A DNA stretch of 33,489 bases, taken from assembly GCF_001071995.1 (NCBI RefSeq), contig NZ_JVNU01000011.1:1-33489 (forward strand), written 5' to 3'. A program made the translations under genes and the position numbers. The notes under the pieces are model-generated. The model had not been told where the DNA came from. It made no database searches and worked only from the letters and a program-made list of their open reading frames with translations. This DNA is from Streptococcus sp. 263_SSPC (GTDB lineage: Bacteria; Bacillota; Bacilli; Lactobacillales; Aerococcaceae). This document shows positions 8,243-17,678 of the stretch, one piece after another (position 1 is the first letter of the stretch; each line of letters starts with the position of its first letter).

Positions 8243-8884
8243 TTATAAACGTTCCTTTGTTTTGAATCCATTTTTAAATACGAAAAGAATATACGAGCCG
8301 ATTAAAAAGGCTACGGCTAATCCTAAGCAATATTGCAAGACACCGACAAATCCATATTTATCCACATTCAAGAAGAAATATGGGAATGGGCCATCTTTGT
8401 TATTTCCAATCGGAATACGTGTGATGAGTGCAATCGCCACAGATACAATCGCATAGACCAGCGGCAATAGCGTCCACGTAAATGGATCATACCACTTGTA
8501 GCAATGTCCTTTATCAAAGACGATGCAATCGAGCAAGGTTCCAAACGGCACAATATAGTGCGATAGGAAATTCTCAATCGTCCAGAACTCTTCGGCTGTC
8601 TTTTGTGGTGCTAACATAAAGTGATATACCAGCCCCGTTAGAAGAATCGCAACCGTAACGCCACCCTTCAATCGAAGGTCCATCTTACTCCAATGGCCGT
8701 CTTTGCGGTATTTCAATAGCAAGTACACCATAAACAATCCAACGAGTAGATTCGATTGATTCGTGTAGTAACGAAGTCCATGCCAGCCGTGAAGCGTCAT
8801 CTGCATTAGAAAACCGACAATCGCACAGGTCGCAATGATACCCTTCGAGATTAGACTTGCTTTTAAAAATGTTGCTCTCTTCAT
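8243..8884 (-). CDS. Pr6Pr-family integral membrane protein
   Basis: A 213-residue protein with six predicted membrane segments spread over its length. YYTNQSNLLVGLFMVYLLL near residue 40, LSHYIVPFGTLLDCIVFDK near 108 and PFPYFFLNVDKYGF near 170 match the Pr6Pr group (six-helix proteins with a YFTxxSN motif and an HxxxPxxxxxD pattern). No enzymatic function is established for the bacterial members. It is the first gene of a unit with mbl (14-base gap) and epuA, so it is likely made together with cell-shape proteins; that is context only. Confidence 0.7.
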   Translation of the reverse strand: MKRATFLKASLISKGIIATCAIVGFLMQMTLHGWHGLRYYTNQSNLLVGLFMVYLLLKYRKDGHWSKMDLRLKGGVTVAILLTGLVYHFMLAPQKTAEEFWTIENFLSHYIVPFGTLLDCIVFDKGHCYKWYDPFTWTLLPLVYAIVSVAIALITRIPIGNNKDGPFPYFFLNVDKYGFVGVLQYCLGLAVAFLIGSYILFVFKNGFKTKERL

Positions 8885-8918
8885 TCAATTCCTCTTTCTC
8901 TTGACACTAATCCTCTTT

Positions 8919-8946
8919 ATTATACCATATCTATCGCCGTTGTCAG
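8919..8946 (-). promoter_or_regulatory. Promoter of the Pr6Pr-mbl-epuA operon
   Basis: Minus strand CTGACA (complement of 8941-8946), 16 bases, then a perfect TATAAT (complement of 8919-8924), about 35 bases upstream of the ATG. Confidence 0.65.
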
Positions 8947-8964
8947 TACTATTAACGTGCAATC

Positions 8965-8996
8965 AAAAAGGCTTGGCCACAAACAGCCAAACCTTT
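8965..8996 (-). terminator. Intrinsic terminator of mreBCD
   Basis: Minus-strand stem AAGGTTTGGCT / GGCCAAGCCTT with a short loop, then TTTTT, six bases after the mreD stop. Confidence 0.8.
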
Positions 8997-9002
8997 CTCA
9001 AA

Positions 9003-9563
9003 TTATGCTCTACGATGGTTCATTAAGTCATGTGGACTTACGACCGGAGTTGAGTTCACCCATCTAGCAAAATTGCGAAGCGGGAGATATAAAATATAGT
9101 AAATCACGATGTTTAACATTAAGGTTGCCCCGAGTCTTACTACTAAGAACTCGTTCCAATCCATTCTTCCGACTCCTCGTAAGGCATACACGAAGTAAAC
9201 AGAGACTTCAGTGAAGCTTAAGAAAAACACTAGCGCTAGCCCTAATGTAAATGGATTTTGAAGGATGTTAGAGCGAACCAAATTAATGATTCGTACAATC
9301 ACTGCAAACAGCGCCATATAAACACCAAGGACGCCTGAGTAGTAACTGTCCACTAAAAATCCTGCAACAACTGTAAACCAGAACATCGACTTTTGATCAA
9401 TCATGAAGTTTAACAACACGACTGCGATAACAATCATTCGAGGCGTTAAGCTATAGCCGGAGAAGAGAAACAATTTTGAAAAATGATTCGTTAACACTCC
9501 ATCGGCTAAGAAAGCAAGAATATAAACAAATAACACCCAGTAAACTCTTTTTGAGATGCGCAT
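9003..9563 (-). CDS. mreD: Rod-shape-determining membrane protein MreD
   Basis: A 186-residue protein that is mostly membrane helices (about five), with the MreD-like segment FMIDQKSMFWFTVVAGFLVD followed by SYYSGVLGVYM near residue 55-80. MreD joins MreC in the elongasome, linking cytoplasmic MreB to the peptidoglycan synthases. Its first base coincides with the last base of mreC, and the order mreB-mreC-mreD is the classical one, which supports the call even though MreD sequences are poorly conserved. A terminator follows directly. Confidence 0.9.
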   Translation of the reverse strand: MRISKRVYWVLFVYILAFLADGVLTNHFSKLFLFSGYSLTPRMIVIAVVLLNFMIDQKSMFWFTVVAGFLVDSYYSGVLGVYMALFAVIVRIINLVRSNILQNPFTLGLALVFFLSFTEVSVYFVYALRGVGRMDWNEFLVVRLGATLMLNIVIYYILYLPLRNFARWVNSTPVVSPHDLMNHRRA

Positions 9564-10411
9564 TATTGTCCCTCGCTTTCGCTTGTACGAATAACAACTG
9601 TCACATAACGAACGTCATTCGTATCCGCTGCTGGACGAATTTTCACTTCTTTATACAAGCCAAAACGGTCCATCGCCACTTCTTCAACTGTACCGATATA
9701 CAGTGAGTTTGGAGAAATACCGCCGAGACCACTTGTCACGACTTTATCCCCGACTTTGATATCTTGCGTTGCTTGAATTTGGCTCATCACTAACATATTC
9801 GTTTTATCGTCATAGCCAGTGATTGTTCCGTAGATTGGTTCTTTTTCGTTTTGAATCATCGCCGCCACACGCACTAATGTATTATCGGCATTCGATAATA
9901 GTGCTACACGTGCACTCGTTGGATTCACGTCCATGACTTTCCCTACAAGCCCGTTATCACTCATAACAGACATTTGTGGTTGGATGCCATCATTTGATCC
10001 TTTGTTAATCGTAATGACATCACGCCATGTATCTGGATTACGCGCAATTACCGTCGCATTCACTAACGTATAATCGTTCAGCGTATCTTGCAACTTGAGC
10101 GTTTCCTTCATTTTTTGGTTATCACGTTTTAACTCACTCAATTGAACTTCTAATTCATGAATGGTATCGATTTTTTGCTTTAATGATTGATTTTCTTGAT
10201 ACGTATTTGATAGATCACTCACACTATCGATAAAATCATTAATACTATTTGCTGGATAAGAGACTAATCTTCCAAGAATATTGGTTACATCATTAACACC
10301 TTGAGTCACGATATTACTGCCGTAAGTAATGGAATACATGATTAATGCTAAAGCCATGATAATTCCAATTACCCAACCAATTAGTTTCTTATTTGAAAAA
10401 ATTGGATTCAC
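9563..10411 (-). CDS. mreC: Rod-shape-determining protein MreC
   Basis: A 282-residue protein with one N-terminal membrane anchor (about residues 8-30), a coiled coil at about 65-110 (NTYQENQSLKQKIDTIHELE and onward), and the extracellular beta-barrel domain typical of MreC (IARNPDTWRDVITINKGSNDG near 125; VGDKVVTSGLGGISPNSLYIG near 225). MreC organises PBP2-type transpeptidases outside the membrane. It lies 35 bases after mreB and touches mreD. Confidence 0.96.
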   Translation of the reverse strand: MNPIFSNKKLIGWVIGIIMALALIMYSITYGSNIVTQGVNDVTNILGRLVSYPANSINDFIDSVSDLSNTYQENQSLKQKIDTIHELEVQLSELKRDNQKMKETLKLQDTLNDYTLVNATVIARNPDTWRDVITINKGSNDGIQPQMSVMSDNGLVGKVMDVNPTSARVALLSNADNTLVRVAAMIQNEKEPIYGTITGYDDKTNMLVMSQIQATQDIKVGDKVVTSGLGGISPNSLYIGTVEEVAMDRFGLYKEVKIRPAADTNDVRYVTVVIRTSESEGQ

Positions 10412-10446
10412 ATCCTCACTCCTCTTTTTTTATTTTTCAACGGACT

Positions 10447-11448
10447 CTATTTTTTCATTAATGATGGATTTGCTAAAATCGCACCTGTTCCTAGTGCCAC
10501 ACAATCAAGTGGATCGTTGGCCACAAAGGCTGGTACTTGCGTTTCCTTCGAAATCATCTCAGCAAGGTGACGAAGCATTGCGCCTCCACCTGTTAACACG
10601 ATTCCATGATCAATAACGTCCGCAGAAATTTCTGGCGGTGTTTGTTCCAATACATCTTTTACTGCGTCTAAAATTTGATGAATGATTTCACTCATCGCAA
10701 CTGCAATTTCTTTTGCAGGCACTTCAACAACACGTGGTAATCCTGTAACCATGTCACGACCACGTACTTGCATGCTTCCTTGTGCTTTTTCAATAGAAGC
10801 TGAACCAAGCGTAATTTTTAATTCTTCAGCCGTACGTTCTCCAATTAATAAATTGTATGTCTTACGAACGTGCTGCACGATAGACTCGTTTAACTCGTCT
10901 CCTCCGACACGAATCGAGCGGCTATTCACGATTCCACCAAGCGAAATCGTCGCCACGTCTGTCGTACCGCCACCGATATCGACAATCATGCTTCCAGTTG
11001 GGTCTGTAACAGGGAGTCCTGCCCCCACAGCCGCCGCGAATGGTTCTTCAACCACGTACGCTTCTTTAGCTCCTGCATATTTTGTCGCGTCTAAAACGGC
11101 TCTCTTTTCAACGTCTGTAATGCCACTTGGCACACAAATAATGACCACTGGTTTAAAGAATGAGCGGCCCACAATCGACTGAATGAAGTATTTCAACATT
11201 GCTGTCGTTGTATTGTAGTCAGCGATTACGCCATCTTTCATTGGGCGTAAAGCTACGATATTTTCTGGTGTTCTACCAATCATTTCAAATGCAGATTTTC
11301 CTACTGCGATAATTTCTTCTGTAACGATATTTTTTGCAACAACGGAAGGTTCACGTGTGACGATTCCCTCATCTTCTAGATAAACAATCGTGTTAGCTGT
11401 GCCTAAGTCAATTCCGATATTTTGTGCTTTAAAATTTAATGCAACCAC
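10447..11448 (-). CDS. mreB: Rod-shape-determining actin homologue MreB
   Basis: Encodes 333 residues, close to the Bacillus MreB length. [18 protein letters not shown] at residue 12, [19 protein letters not shown] near 103, [14 protein letters not shown] near 133, [18 protein letters not shown] near 158 and [19 protein letters not shown] near 285 are the canonical MreB motifs. The start is GTG with GGAGG seven bases upstream. It leads mreB-mreC-mreD. A -10 element TATACT (complement of 11504-11509) lies just upstream, directly against the left edge of the large palindrome R1. Confidence 0.97.
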   Translation of the reverse strand: MVALNFKAQNIGIDLGTANTIVYLEDEGIVTREPSVVAKNIVTEEIIAVGKSAFEMIGRTPENIVALRPMKDGVIADYNTTTAMLKYFIQSIVGRSFFKPVVIICVPSGITDVEKRAVLDATKYAGAKEAYVVEEPFAAAVGAGLPVTDPTGSMIVDIGGGTTDVATISLGGIVNSRSIRVGGDELNESIVQHVRKTYNLLIGERTAEELKITLGSASIEKAQGSMQVRGRDMVTGLPRVVEVPAKEIAVAMSEIIHQILDAVKDVLEQTPPEISADVIDHGIVLTGGGAMLRHLAEMISKETQVPAFVANDPLDCVALGTGAILANPSLMKK

Positions 11449-11503
11449 ACTGTTTCCTCCTTAGATAATTCTTCTACAGACTTGGCTGTAAGAATTCTAT
11501 TCT

Positions 11504-11509
11504 AGTATA
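11504..11509 (-). promoter_or_regulatory. Candidate -10 element of mreBCD
   Basis: The minus strand reads TATACT 56 bases before the mreB start. No good -35 hexamer is seen at 16-18 bases; the bases where it should lie belong to the outer arm of palindrome R1. The promoter may therefore depend on an activator or on the R1 arm sequence. Confidence 0.4.
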
Positions 11510-11511
11510 GC

Positions 11512-11979
11512 AGAATTTAGCTTTTTATTCTTGTATTTTATAGATTTTTAGGAAACTTTTTTATTTCGTAACATTAAAACGTTTTCTGTAATATTTTGGT
11601 GATATTTTTTGTGTAAAAAACTGGTGAGCCTTCGGCTGGAATGGCAGAAACAATGAGGGGGGTTATGCTGTTTCGAAAAACTACGAGCACATTCGGATAT
11701 CTTCATAGGAACAACAATAGCTATACCGGAACGAGCCTAGGTCTCGTTTCCTATCGAGCTTCAAACTGACTCTAGAAAATAAATTTCCAGAGTCAGTAAT
11801 TCACATCGATTATGACCGCTATTGTTATTCCTATAGAATCCGAAGGCTCTTCGTTTTTCAACAGTCGATACGCTTATTGTGTCTCCCATTCCAGCTGGGG
11901 TAGCTTTTGACAAAAAATCACCAAAACATTGGAATGAATTTACGAAATAAAAAAATGCAAGAATAAAAAGAAATTCTTG
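11512..11979 (+). repeat. R1: large intergenic palindromic element, first of three
   Basis: This fills most of the 650-base gap between mreB and the cold-shock gene. Pairing blocks nest around a centre near 11770: 11521-11533 with 11958-11970 (CTTTTTATTCTTG, perfect); 11557-11571 with 11940-11954 (15 bases); 11594-11603 with 11918-11927; 11635-11644 with 11886-11895 (GCTGGAATGG); 11705-11721 with 11818-11834 (17 bases, one mismatch). The centre holds two small hairpins. No credible gene lies inside. Orientation is given by the order hairpin 1, hairpin 2, TAATTCAC. R2 and inverted R3 share the same plan. Confidence 0.85.
11705..11834 (+). other. R1 two-hairpin core
   Basis: Inside the closing stem, hairpin 1 is AACGAG (11730-11735), loop CCTAGGT, CTCGTT (11743-11748). 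Hairpin 2 is ACTGACTCT (11765-11773) with AGAGTCAGT (11789-11797), its apex AGAAAATAAATTTCC partly self-paired around TAAA. The motif TAATTCAC follows at 11797-11804. Together with the outer stem this makes a three-way-junction or cloverleaf-like fold in RNA, or a branched cruciform in DNA. Confidence 0.75.
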
Positions 11980-11992
11980 GGAGGGGGAGGAC

Positions 11993-12019
11993 AAAAAGGC
12001 CATATATGGACATGGCCAA
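11993..12019 (-). terminator. Second hairpin after the cold-shock gene (possible terminator)
   Basis: On the minus strand GGCCAT, an 8-base loop and ATGGCC are followed by TTTTT. It lies about 50 bases past the main csp terminator and just outside R1, so it may act as a back-up stop that keeps csp transcription out of R1 and mreB. Confidence 0.4.
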
Positions 12020-12060
12020 ATTTGTACATTTTAGGCTTCGACTCTTCTGTTTTTGCGCAC

Positions 12061-12085
12061 AAAAAAACCACCGGAAAACCGGTGG
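12061..12085 (-). terminator. Intrinsic terminator of the cold-shock gene
   Basis: Minus-strand stem CCACCGG, loop TTTT, CCGGTGG, then TTTTTTT: a textbook terminator about 20 bases past the stop codon. Confidence 0.92.
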
Positions 12086-12104
12086 CATCAAAGTTTAAGT
12101 TAAA

Positions 12105-12305
12105 TTATAGTTTAACTACGTTAGCTGCTTGTGGTCCACGAGCGCCTTCTTCAACATCGAATTGAACTGCTTGTCCTTCTTCTAATGTTTTGAATCCTTC
12201 TGATTGGATTGCTGAGAAGTGTACGAATACATCGTTTCCACCTTCACGTTCGATAAACCCAAAACCTTTTTCTGAGTTAAACCATTTTACTGTACCTTGT
12301 TCCAT
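12105..12305 (-). CDS. csp: Cold-shock protein (CspA/CspB family)
   Basis: A 66-residue OB-fold protein beginning [20 protein letters not shown], with the RNA-binding motifs KGFGFI and DVFVHFSAI intact. I chose the ATG at 12303-12305 because AAGGAGG lies 8-9 bases upstream; the ATG six bases earlier is too close to it. The protein melts RNA structure and assists translation in the cold. It has its own promoter, a leader of about 100 bases and a strong terminator. A small hairpin GTGC-TATG-GCAC at 12321-12332 abuts the ribosome site. Confidence 0.97.
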   Translation of the reverse strand: MEQGTVKWFNSEKGFGFIEREGGNDVFVHFSAIQSEGFKTLEEGQAVQFDVEEGARGPQAANVVKL

Positions 12306-12405
12306 GAACATTTCCTCCTTGTGCCATAGCACTTGTTATTCATATTCTTGCTAATGGTTCGAAAGGAGTAATACCTTACACAATTTCTATACCTAACAAA
12401 AACAC
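12306..12405 (-). promoter_or_regulatory. Long 5' leader of the cold-shock mRNA
   Basis: About 100 untranslated bases lie between the predicted start site near 12405 and the csp ATG. Long leaders with temperature-dependent folding are usual for csp genes. The short hairpin GTGCTATGGCAC (complement of 12321-12332) ends just before AAGGAGG, so its pairing would affect access to the ribosome site. No Rfam-type motif was recognised. Confidence 0.5.
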
Positions 12406-12411
12406 ATCATA

Positions 12412-12440
12412 AGTATAACATCTCACAGACAAATTTACAA
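12412..12440 (-). promoter_or_regulatory. Promoter of the cold-shock gene
   Basis: Minus strand TTGTAA (complement of 12435-12440), exactly 17 bases, then TATACT (complement of 12412-12417). The 160 bases between this promoter and radC contain no supportable gene. Confidence 0.7.
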
Positions 12441-12602
12441 GAGTATTTCCGATTTCACTGAGAATTAAGTGGAACAAATGCCGTTTTGTGCGTTTTTTCC
12501 GAATCGTTTCGTTAATTTTCAATAATATTTTTCGTGAAAATCGAAAACAATCTGCTTTCATCTTTTTCAAAATTCAACTTCTCACATTCTTTTGAATCGT
12601 TT

Positions 12603-13286
12603 TTAAAAAGCCCCGAATTCTTTTAAAGAAATATACTCCTCTCCTCCGACGACAAAATGATCCAGAAGCTCGATGCCCATGAGTTCCCCGCACTCCATCA
12701 AGCGACGCGTAAAATCGATATCCGCTTGCGAGGGCTCGGGGTTACCGCTTGGGTGGTTATGTCCAATAATGACGCGCGCTGCCGAAAACCGTACTGCCTC
12801 TCGGAAGATTTCGCGTGGATGCGCGACTGCACTATTCAACCCACCGATGAAAATCATTTTCTTCTTGATGATTTCGTTTTTTGTGTTCAAATACAAGGCG
12901 ACGAGATGTTCTTGATAAGCATCCTTCAACTCCTGCACAATCCACTGGCCGGCCATCTTGGAGGATGTAATCTTCCCGAGTTTCATTTGAGCGGCATTAC
13001 TTAAGCGCACACCCAGTTCCATCGCTGCCTTTAGTTCAATCGCCTTGGTGCGACCGATTCCGTTAATATGCATGAGTTCGTCCAGACTCGCCATCTTCAG
13101 TGAATGCAAATCCTCGAAGGTGTTTAAGACTACGACCGCTAGCTGCAGGACGTTTAAATCCTTGGACCCCGTGCGTAGTAATATCGCGAGTAATTCATGC
13201 GTTTCAAGCACTTTAGCGCCATACCGTTCGAGGCGTTCTCGTGGCATGGCGCTTAAAGGCACTTCTAATAATTTTGATTCAATCAT
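12603..13286 (-). CDS. radC: RadC/JAB-domain protein (DUF2466)
   Basis: Encodes 227 residues, full length for RadC. The N-terminal UPF0758 part ends in a helix-hairpin-helix (INGIGRTKAIELKAAMELG near residue 75). The C-terminal JAB1/MPN metalloprotease-like domain has Glu of EHLVALYLN and the HNHPSGNPEPSQAD zinc motif (HxHPSG then D). Despite the name, a repair role is not established for the family. It lies between folC (43-base gap) and the csp promoter and has no clear terminator of its own. Confidence 0.95.
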   Translation of the reverse strand: MIESKLLEVPLSAMPRERLERYGAKVLETHELLAILLRTGSKDLNVLQLAVVVLNTFEDLHSLKMASLDELMHINGIGRTKAIELKAAMELGVRLSNAAQMKLGKITSSKMAGQWIVQELKDAYQEHLVALYLNTKNEIIKKKMIFIGGLNSAVAHPREIFREAVRFSAARVIIGHNHPSGNPEPSQADIDFTRRLMECGELMGIELLDHFVVGGEEYISLKEFGAF

Positions 13287-13329
13287 TGTGACACTTCCTC
13301 TTTGTTTTCTCTACAAAGAGTTACGATGT

Positions 13330-14601
13330 CTATTCTTCTTTGGGCTTACGGTTCTTCCACCAATGTCGAACTTCGGCGATAAAATACAATGAGCCTGTCA
13401 CCCATAATTCGCTCTCGTCGTCTGTTGAACTGGCGAAACGGTCGATAACTTCTTCAAAGCTTTCTTCATAGGAAACCTTGGGAGAATCCAAGTACGCTTC
13501 CACGTCACTTCTTGAAATCGACAGTCCTCTTGAAGGATGGAAACTCGTTAAGATAATATTCACATCGGGAAGAGCTTCCTGCAACCTTGCAAGCATTTGT
13601 TGACTATCTTTTCGAGTAAGCGCGCTAAATAACAGCGTCTGCTTCTTGCCAATGCGACCCGTCATATTTTGTACGAGTCGCTCGATAGCCGGTAAATTAT
13701 GGGCTCCGTCAATCATCACAAGCGGGGTTTCTTGCAACACTTCCATGCGTCCTGGCCAGGAAACAACTCGTAGGGCCACCTCGATGAATTCGGCCTGCAC
13801 ACTTCTACCCGTAGCTTCCATCCAAGAGCGAAATGCTCGAATCGCAACGGTCGCATTCTCCTTTTGAAAGGCTCCTTTAAGTGCTAAATGCTCCAGCGAA
13901 ATCGTTAACTCGTTATCTTGATACGAATCTTCTACTAGTGAGAAATCCTCTCCAAACGCCTGAACAGTTGCACCTTGTTGACTAGCGGTACTACGTATCA
14001 CATCCATACATTCACGCGTTACTGGCCCGACGACCACTTGCTGCCCAGCCTTAATAATCCCTGCTTTTTGCGCCGTAATTTCTTCCAACGTACTTCCGAG
14101 TAAGTCTTGATGGTCTAACCCAATCGTCGTAATGACACTGACAAGTGGATGGCCAACATTCGTATTATCGAGAAGACCTCCAATCCCGACCTCAATAATC
14201 GCAAGGTCGACGGCTTCCTGTTGAAAGACGACAAACATCATCGCCGTTAAAATCTCGAAATAGTTAAAGGATCCCCACTCTTCGAATAAGCGGCTCTCCA
14301 CTTCTCTTACGACTGATGCTGCTTGCCAGAACGGCTCCTCCCCTAGGGGCACTCCGTCTAGCTGAATGCGTTCCCTGATACTGTCCATATGCGGTGAAGT
14401 GAATGTCCCTACTCGCAATCCATGCGCTTTTGCAAAGGACGTCACCATCGCTGCAGTGGACCCTTTTCCATTCGTTCCCGCAATATGAATACTCTTCAAT
14501 TCACGTTCTGGATTTCCAAGCGTTTCTAGGATAGCCTCCATGCGGTACAATCCATGTTTACGCGGAATACCCTCGCTCTTTTTTAACCACTCTTGAATCA
14601 T
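13330..14601 (-). CDS. folC: Folylpolyglutamate synthase / dihydrofolate synthase
   Basis: Encodes 423 residues of the Mur-ligase superfamily. The ATP loop is IAGTNGKGSTAAMV near residue 40, the TSPHMDSIRERI folate-binding segment lies near 65, and VMIDGAHNLPAIERLV near 290 marks the C-terminal glutamate-ligase domain. The enzyme adds glutamates to folates. It follows valS, a conserved valS-folC order in Bacilli, but a terminator at 14664-14691 separates them. AGGAGG sits 7 bases before the ATG. Confidence 0.97.
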   Translation of the reverse strand: MIQEWLKKSEGIPRKHGLYRMEAILETLGNPERELKSIHIAGTNGKGSTAAMVTSFAKAHGLRVGTFTSPHMDSIRERIQLDGVPLGEEPFWQAASVVREVESRLFEEWGSFNYFEILTAMMFVVFQQEAVDLAIIEVGIGGLLDNTNVGHPLVSVITTIGLDHQDLLGSTLEEITAQKAGIIKAGQQVVVGPVTRECMDVIRSTASQQGATVQAFGEDFSLVEDSYQDNELTISLEHLALKGAFQKENATVAIRAFRSWMEATGRSVQAEFIEVALRVVSWPGRMEVLQETPLVMIDGAHNLPAIERLVQNMTGRIGKKQTLLFSALTRKDSQQMLARLQEALPDVNIILTSFHPSRGLSISRSDVEAYLDSPKVSYEESFEEVIDRFASSTDDESELWVTGSLYFIAEVRHWWKNRKPKEE

Positions 14602-14663
14602 TCACTCACCTCCTGTTTTCCTCATTTATCATAACAGAAAATGACTCGCCGGAACATACAAAA

Positions 14664-14691
14664 GAGAGCGCATGACACTTCATACGCTCTC
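14664..14691 (-). terminator. Intrinsic terminator of valS
   Basis: Minus-strand stem GAGAGCGTATG / CATGCGCTCTC with a six-base loop, then TTTTGT, 18 bases after the valS stop codon. Confidence 0.8.
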
Positions 14692-14708
14692 CCCGCCGTT
14701 AAAACGGA

Positions 14709-17351
14709 TTAGATTTTCTTCAATGTTGCGATACGTTCTAACACTGCTTCGCGTTGTGCTTGATAGTCCGCACCTTTTGCACGTTCAGCTTCAACAACTG
14801 CAGCAGGAGCTTTTGCCACAAATTTCTCGTTCGATAATTTCTTTTCGACACGATCCACTTCTTGTTGCAATTTCTCTGCTTCTTTTTCAAGACGAGCGAT
14901 TTCGTCTTCGATGTTGATTAACCCTGCTAATGGTAAGTAAATTTCAGCACCTGTGATAACAGAAGTTACCGCATCAGATGGCGCTTCAACGTCTTCACCA
15001 TACACGAATTCTTCTGGATTTGAGAAGCGTGCAATGTAAGATTCGTTTTCTTTCAAGATTGCGTAGTGCGCAGCGTCGCTCACTTTCGCAATGATGTTAA
15101 TTGGTTTTGATAATGGTGTGTTCATTTCGTTACGAACCGTACGTACTGAACGGATGAAGTCCATTAAGAATTCCATTTCTTCGGCTGCTTGTTCGTCCAT
15201 TTGTTCTGGGTGAACCGTTGGGTAAGTTGCCACCACTAATGATTCCCCAACGTGAGGAACAGATTGCCAGATTTCTTCTGTCACGAAAGGCATGATTGGG
15301 TGTAATAGACGTAATGTGTTGTCTAATACATATACAAGAATGCTACGTGTTGTTAATTTCGCAGCTTCGTCGTCCCCTGCTAATGTTTCTTTCGACATTT
15401 CGATATACCAGTCACAGAAATCATCCCAGATGAAGCGATATAGGAGACGTCCTGCTTCACCGAATTCGAATTTCTCGAAGAGTTCTGTCACTTTGCCAAT
15501 CGTTTGATTTAAGCGTGTTAAAATCCATTTATCCGCAAGAGTTTTCTCACCAGTAATATCCACTTGGTCCACAGTTAAGTCGCCCACGTTCATTAATGCG
15601 TAACGGCTTGCGTTCCAAATCTTGTTGATGAAGTTCCATGCAGCATCCATCTTGTCTGTTGAGTAACGAACGTCTTGCCCTGGAGCAGAACCGTTTGCTA
15701 AGAACCAACGAAGCGCATCGGCACCATATTGCTCGATGACTTCCATTGGGTCAACCCCGTTTCCAAGAGACTTACTCATCTTACGTCCTTGGCTATCACG
15801 AATCAATCCGTGAATTAGAACGTTCTTGAATGGACGTTTACCTGTAAATTCTAATCCTTGGAACATCATACGGCTTACCCAGAAAGTAAGGATGTCGTAC
15901 CCTGTTACAAGTGTGTTTGTTGGATAGTAACGTTTGTAGTCGGCTGCATCTTCGTCCGGCCAACCCATTGTTGAAAATGGCCATAACGCAGATGAGAACC
16001 AAGTATCTAATACGTCTGGATCTTGTGTCCAGTTTTCGATATCGCTTGGTGCTTCCATGCCTACGTATACTTCGCCTGTTTCTTTATGATACCAAGCTGG
16101 AATTTGATGTCCCCACCATAATTGACGTGAAATTACCCAGTCGTGAATGTTTTCCATCCAACGTAAGTACGCATCATTGAAACGTGGTGGATAGAAGTTT
16201 ACTGTGTTGTCGCCTTCTTCACGTTGCGCATTGATGGCTTGCTCTGCCAAAGGTCCCATTTTTACGAACCATTGTTTTGAAAGGCGTGGTTCAACCACGA
16301 CATCTGTACGTTCTGAGTGACCAACGCTGTGTAAATGTTTTTCGATTTTCACAAGAAGGCCAGCTTCTTCTAAATCTTTCACGATGGCTTTACGCGCAGC
16401 AAAGCGGTCCATGCCTTCGTATTTACCAGCTAACTCGTTCATTGTCGCATCATCGTTCATCACGTTAATACGAGGTAAGTTATGACGGTTCCCCACTTCA
16501 AAGTCGTTCGGGTCATGTGCTGGAGTAATTTTTACAACCCCTGTTCCGAAATCTTGCTCAACGTATTCGTCAGCGATGATTGGAATCTCACGGTTTACTA
16601 ACGGCAAGATCACTGTTTTCCCGATAAGCGCTTGGTAACGTTCGTCGTCTGGGTGAACTGCAACAGCTGTATCTCCAAGAAGTGTTTCTGGACGAGTTGT
16701 TGCGATTTCTAGGAATCCACTTCCGTCTGCTAGAGGATAGTTCATATGATAGAACGCACCTTCTACGTCTTTATGGATAACTTCGATATCGGATAATGAC
16801 GTTTTGGCTTTAGGGTCCCAGTTGATGATGTACTCACCACGGTAGATTAATCCTTTTTCGAATAACGTTACGAAGACTTTCTTCACGGCGTCAGATAACC
16901 CTTTATCTAATGTGAAACGCTCTCTGCGGTAGTCTACAGAAATTCCCATTTTTGCCCATTGTTCACGGATATGGCTGGCATATTCTTCCTTCCATTCCCA
17001 TGTTTGTTCAAGGAACTTCTCACGGCCAAGGTCATAACGAGATAAGCCTTCACCGCGTAATTTTTCTTCTACTTTTGCTTGAGTTGCAATCCCCGCATGG
17101 TCCATCCCTGGTAACCATAAAGTGTCGAACCCTTGCATGCGTTTTTGACGGATAATCATGTCTTGTAACGTTACGTCCCAAGCATGTCCTAAGTGTAATT
17201 TCCCTGTTACGTTTGGTGGCGGGATAACGATTGAATAAGGTTCAGCGTTTGGATCTTCGTTTGGATGGAAGACGCCTGAATCAACCCACCATTGATATTT
17301 ACCAGCTTCAACTTCTTGTGGTTGAAACTTAGATGACATTTCTTTAGCCAT
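14709..17351 (-). CDS. valS: Valyl-tRNA synthetase
   Basis: Encodes 880 residues from the ATG at 17349-17351, chosen because AAGGAGG lies seven bases upstream; an in-frame TTG 33 bases earlier sits within the leader. Class I synthetase: the HIGH-type motif is HLGH in [13 protein letters not shown] near residue 50, and the second signature is [11 protein letters not shown] near 525. The large editing domain lies between them, with a C-terminal tRNA-binding coiled coil at about 815-880 ([20 protein letters not shown]). It charges tRNA-Val. Expression is controlled by the T-box leader upstream. Confidence 0.99.
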   Translation of the reverse strand: MAKEMSSKFQPQEVEAGKYQWWVDSGVFHPNEDPNAEPYSIVIPPPNVTGKLHLGHAWDVTLQDMIIRQKRMQGFDTLWLPGMDHAGIATQAKVEEKLRGEGLSRYDLGREKFLEQTWEWKEEYASHIREQWAKMGISVDYRRERFTLDKGLSDAVKKVFVTLFEKGLIYRGEYIINWDPKAKTSLSDIEVIHKDVEGAFYHMNYPLADGSGFLEIATTRPETLLGDTAVAVHPDDERYQALIGKTVILPLVNREIPIIADEYVEQDFGTGVVKITPAHDPNDFEVGNRHNLPRINVMNDDATMNELAGKYEGMDRFAARKAIVKDLEEAGLLVKIEKHLHSVGHSERTDVVVEPRLSKQWFVKMGPLAEQAINAQREEGDNTVNFYPPRFNDAYLRWMENIHDWVISRQLWWGHQIPAWYHKETGEVYVGMEAPSDIENWTQDPDVLDTWFSSALWPFSTMGWPDEDAADYKRYYPTNTLVTGYDILTFWVSRMMFQGLEFTGKRPFKNVLIHGLIRDSQGRKMSKSLGNGVDPMEVIEQYGADALRWFLANGSAPGQDVRYSTDKMDAAWNFINKIWNASRYALMNVGDLTVDQVDITGEKTLADKWILTRLNQTIGKVTELFEKFEFGEAGRLLYRFIWDDFCDWYIEMSKETLAGDDEAAKLTTRSILVYVLDNTLRLLHPIMPFVTEEIWQSVPHVGESLVVATYPTVHPEQMDEQAAEEMEFLMDFIRSVRTVRNEMNTPLSKPINIIAKVSDAAHYAILKENESYIARFSNPEEFVYGEDVEAPSDAVTSVITGAEIYLPLAGLINIEDEIARLEKEAEKLQQEVDRVEKKLSNEKFVAKAPAAVVEAERAKGADYQAQREAVLERIATLKKI

Positions 17352-17627
17352 TGATTTTCCTCCTTGTATCTTGTTTGTGTCCAATAAAAAAATCCTATGA
17401 AGACACTCTCCATAGGACGATTAAATTCGTGGTACCACCTAATATTCGCGTAATCATTCATTACGCCTCGATGTTGGTAACGAAGTGTCGTCTCCGTACT
17501 CTATTACTTCTTTTCGTAGAGTAAGCTCACAAGCTACCTTCAAATGAATTTGCTAGGAAGTTTCACCAAGTCTTCCCTCTCTCATAAACAAAGTCATTTT
17601 ACTCCTCTTGTTCATCGCTCTAATATA
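17352..17627 (-). promoter_or_regulatory. Valine-responsive T-box leader of valS
   Basis: The 327-base gap upstream of valS is a T-box riboswitch. The hallmark AGGTGGTACCACG (complement of 17428-17440) binds the uncharged tRNA acceptor end and forms the antiterminator. The terminator stem TCCTATG / CATAGGA (17393-17399 and 17411-17417) is followed by TTTTTTT. The upstream part folds as Stem I. Uncharged tRNA-Val would block termination and switch valS on. The specifier codon should be a GTN triplet in Stem I; I did not fix its position. Confidence 0.93.
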
Positions 17628-17633
17628 CAAAAT

Positions 17634-17662
17634 ATTCTACCATTCAAACCCGACGCTTGCAA
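17634..17662 (-). promoter_or_regulatory. Promoter of the valS T-box transcript
   Basis: Minus strand TTGCAA (complement of 17657-17662), exactly 17 bases, then TAGAAT (complement of 17634-17639). It starts 16 bases beyond the stop of the esterase gene. Confidence 0.65.
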
Positions 17663-17678
17663 CAATATCGCGCTCGTC

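Noticed and set aside
11761-12003. 80-codon minus-strand open frame inside R1
   Set aside because: It lies wholly in the palindrome arms and central hairpin, has no ribosome site, and its sequence is explained by the repeat structure.
12376-12570. 64-codon minus-strand open frame between radC and csp
   Set aside because: It overlaps the csp promoter, has no ribosome site and has a composition unlike the real genes.
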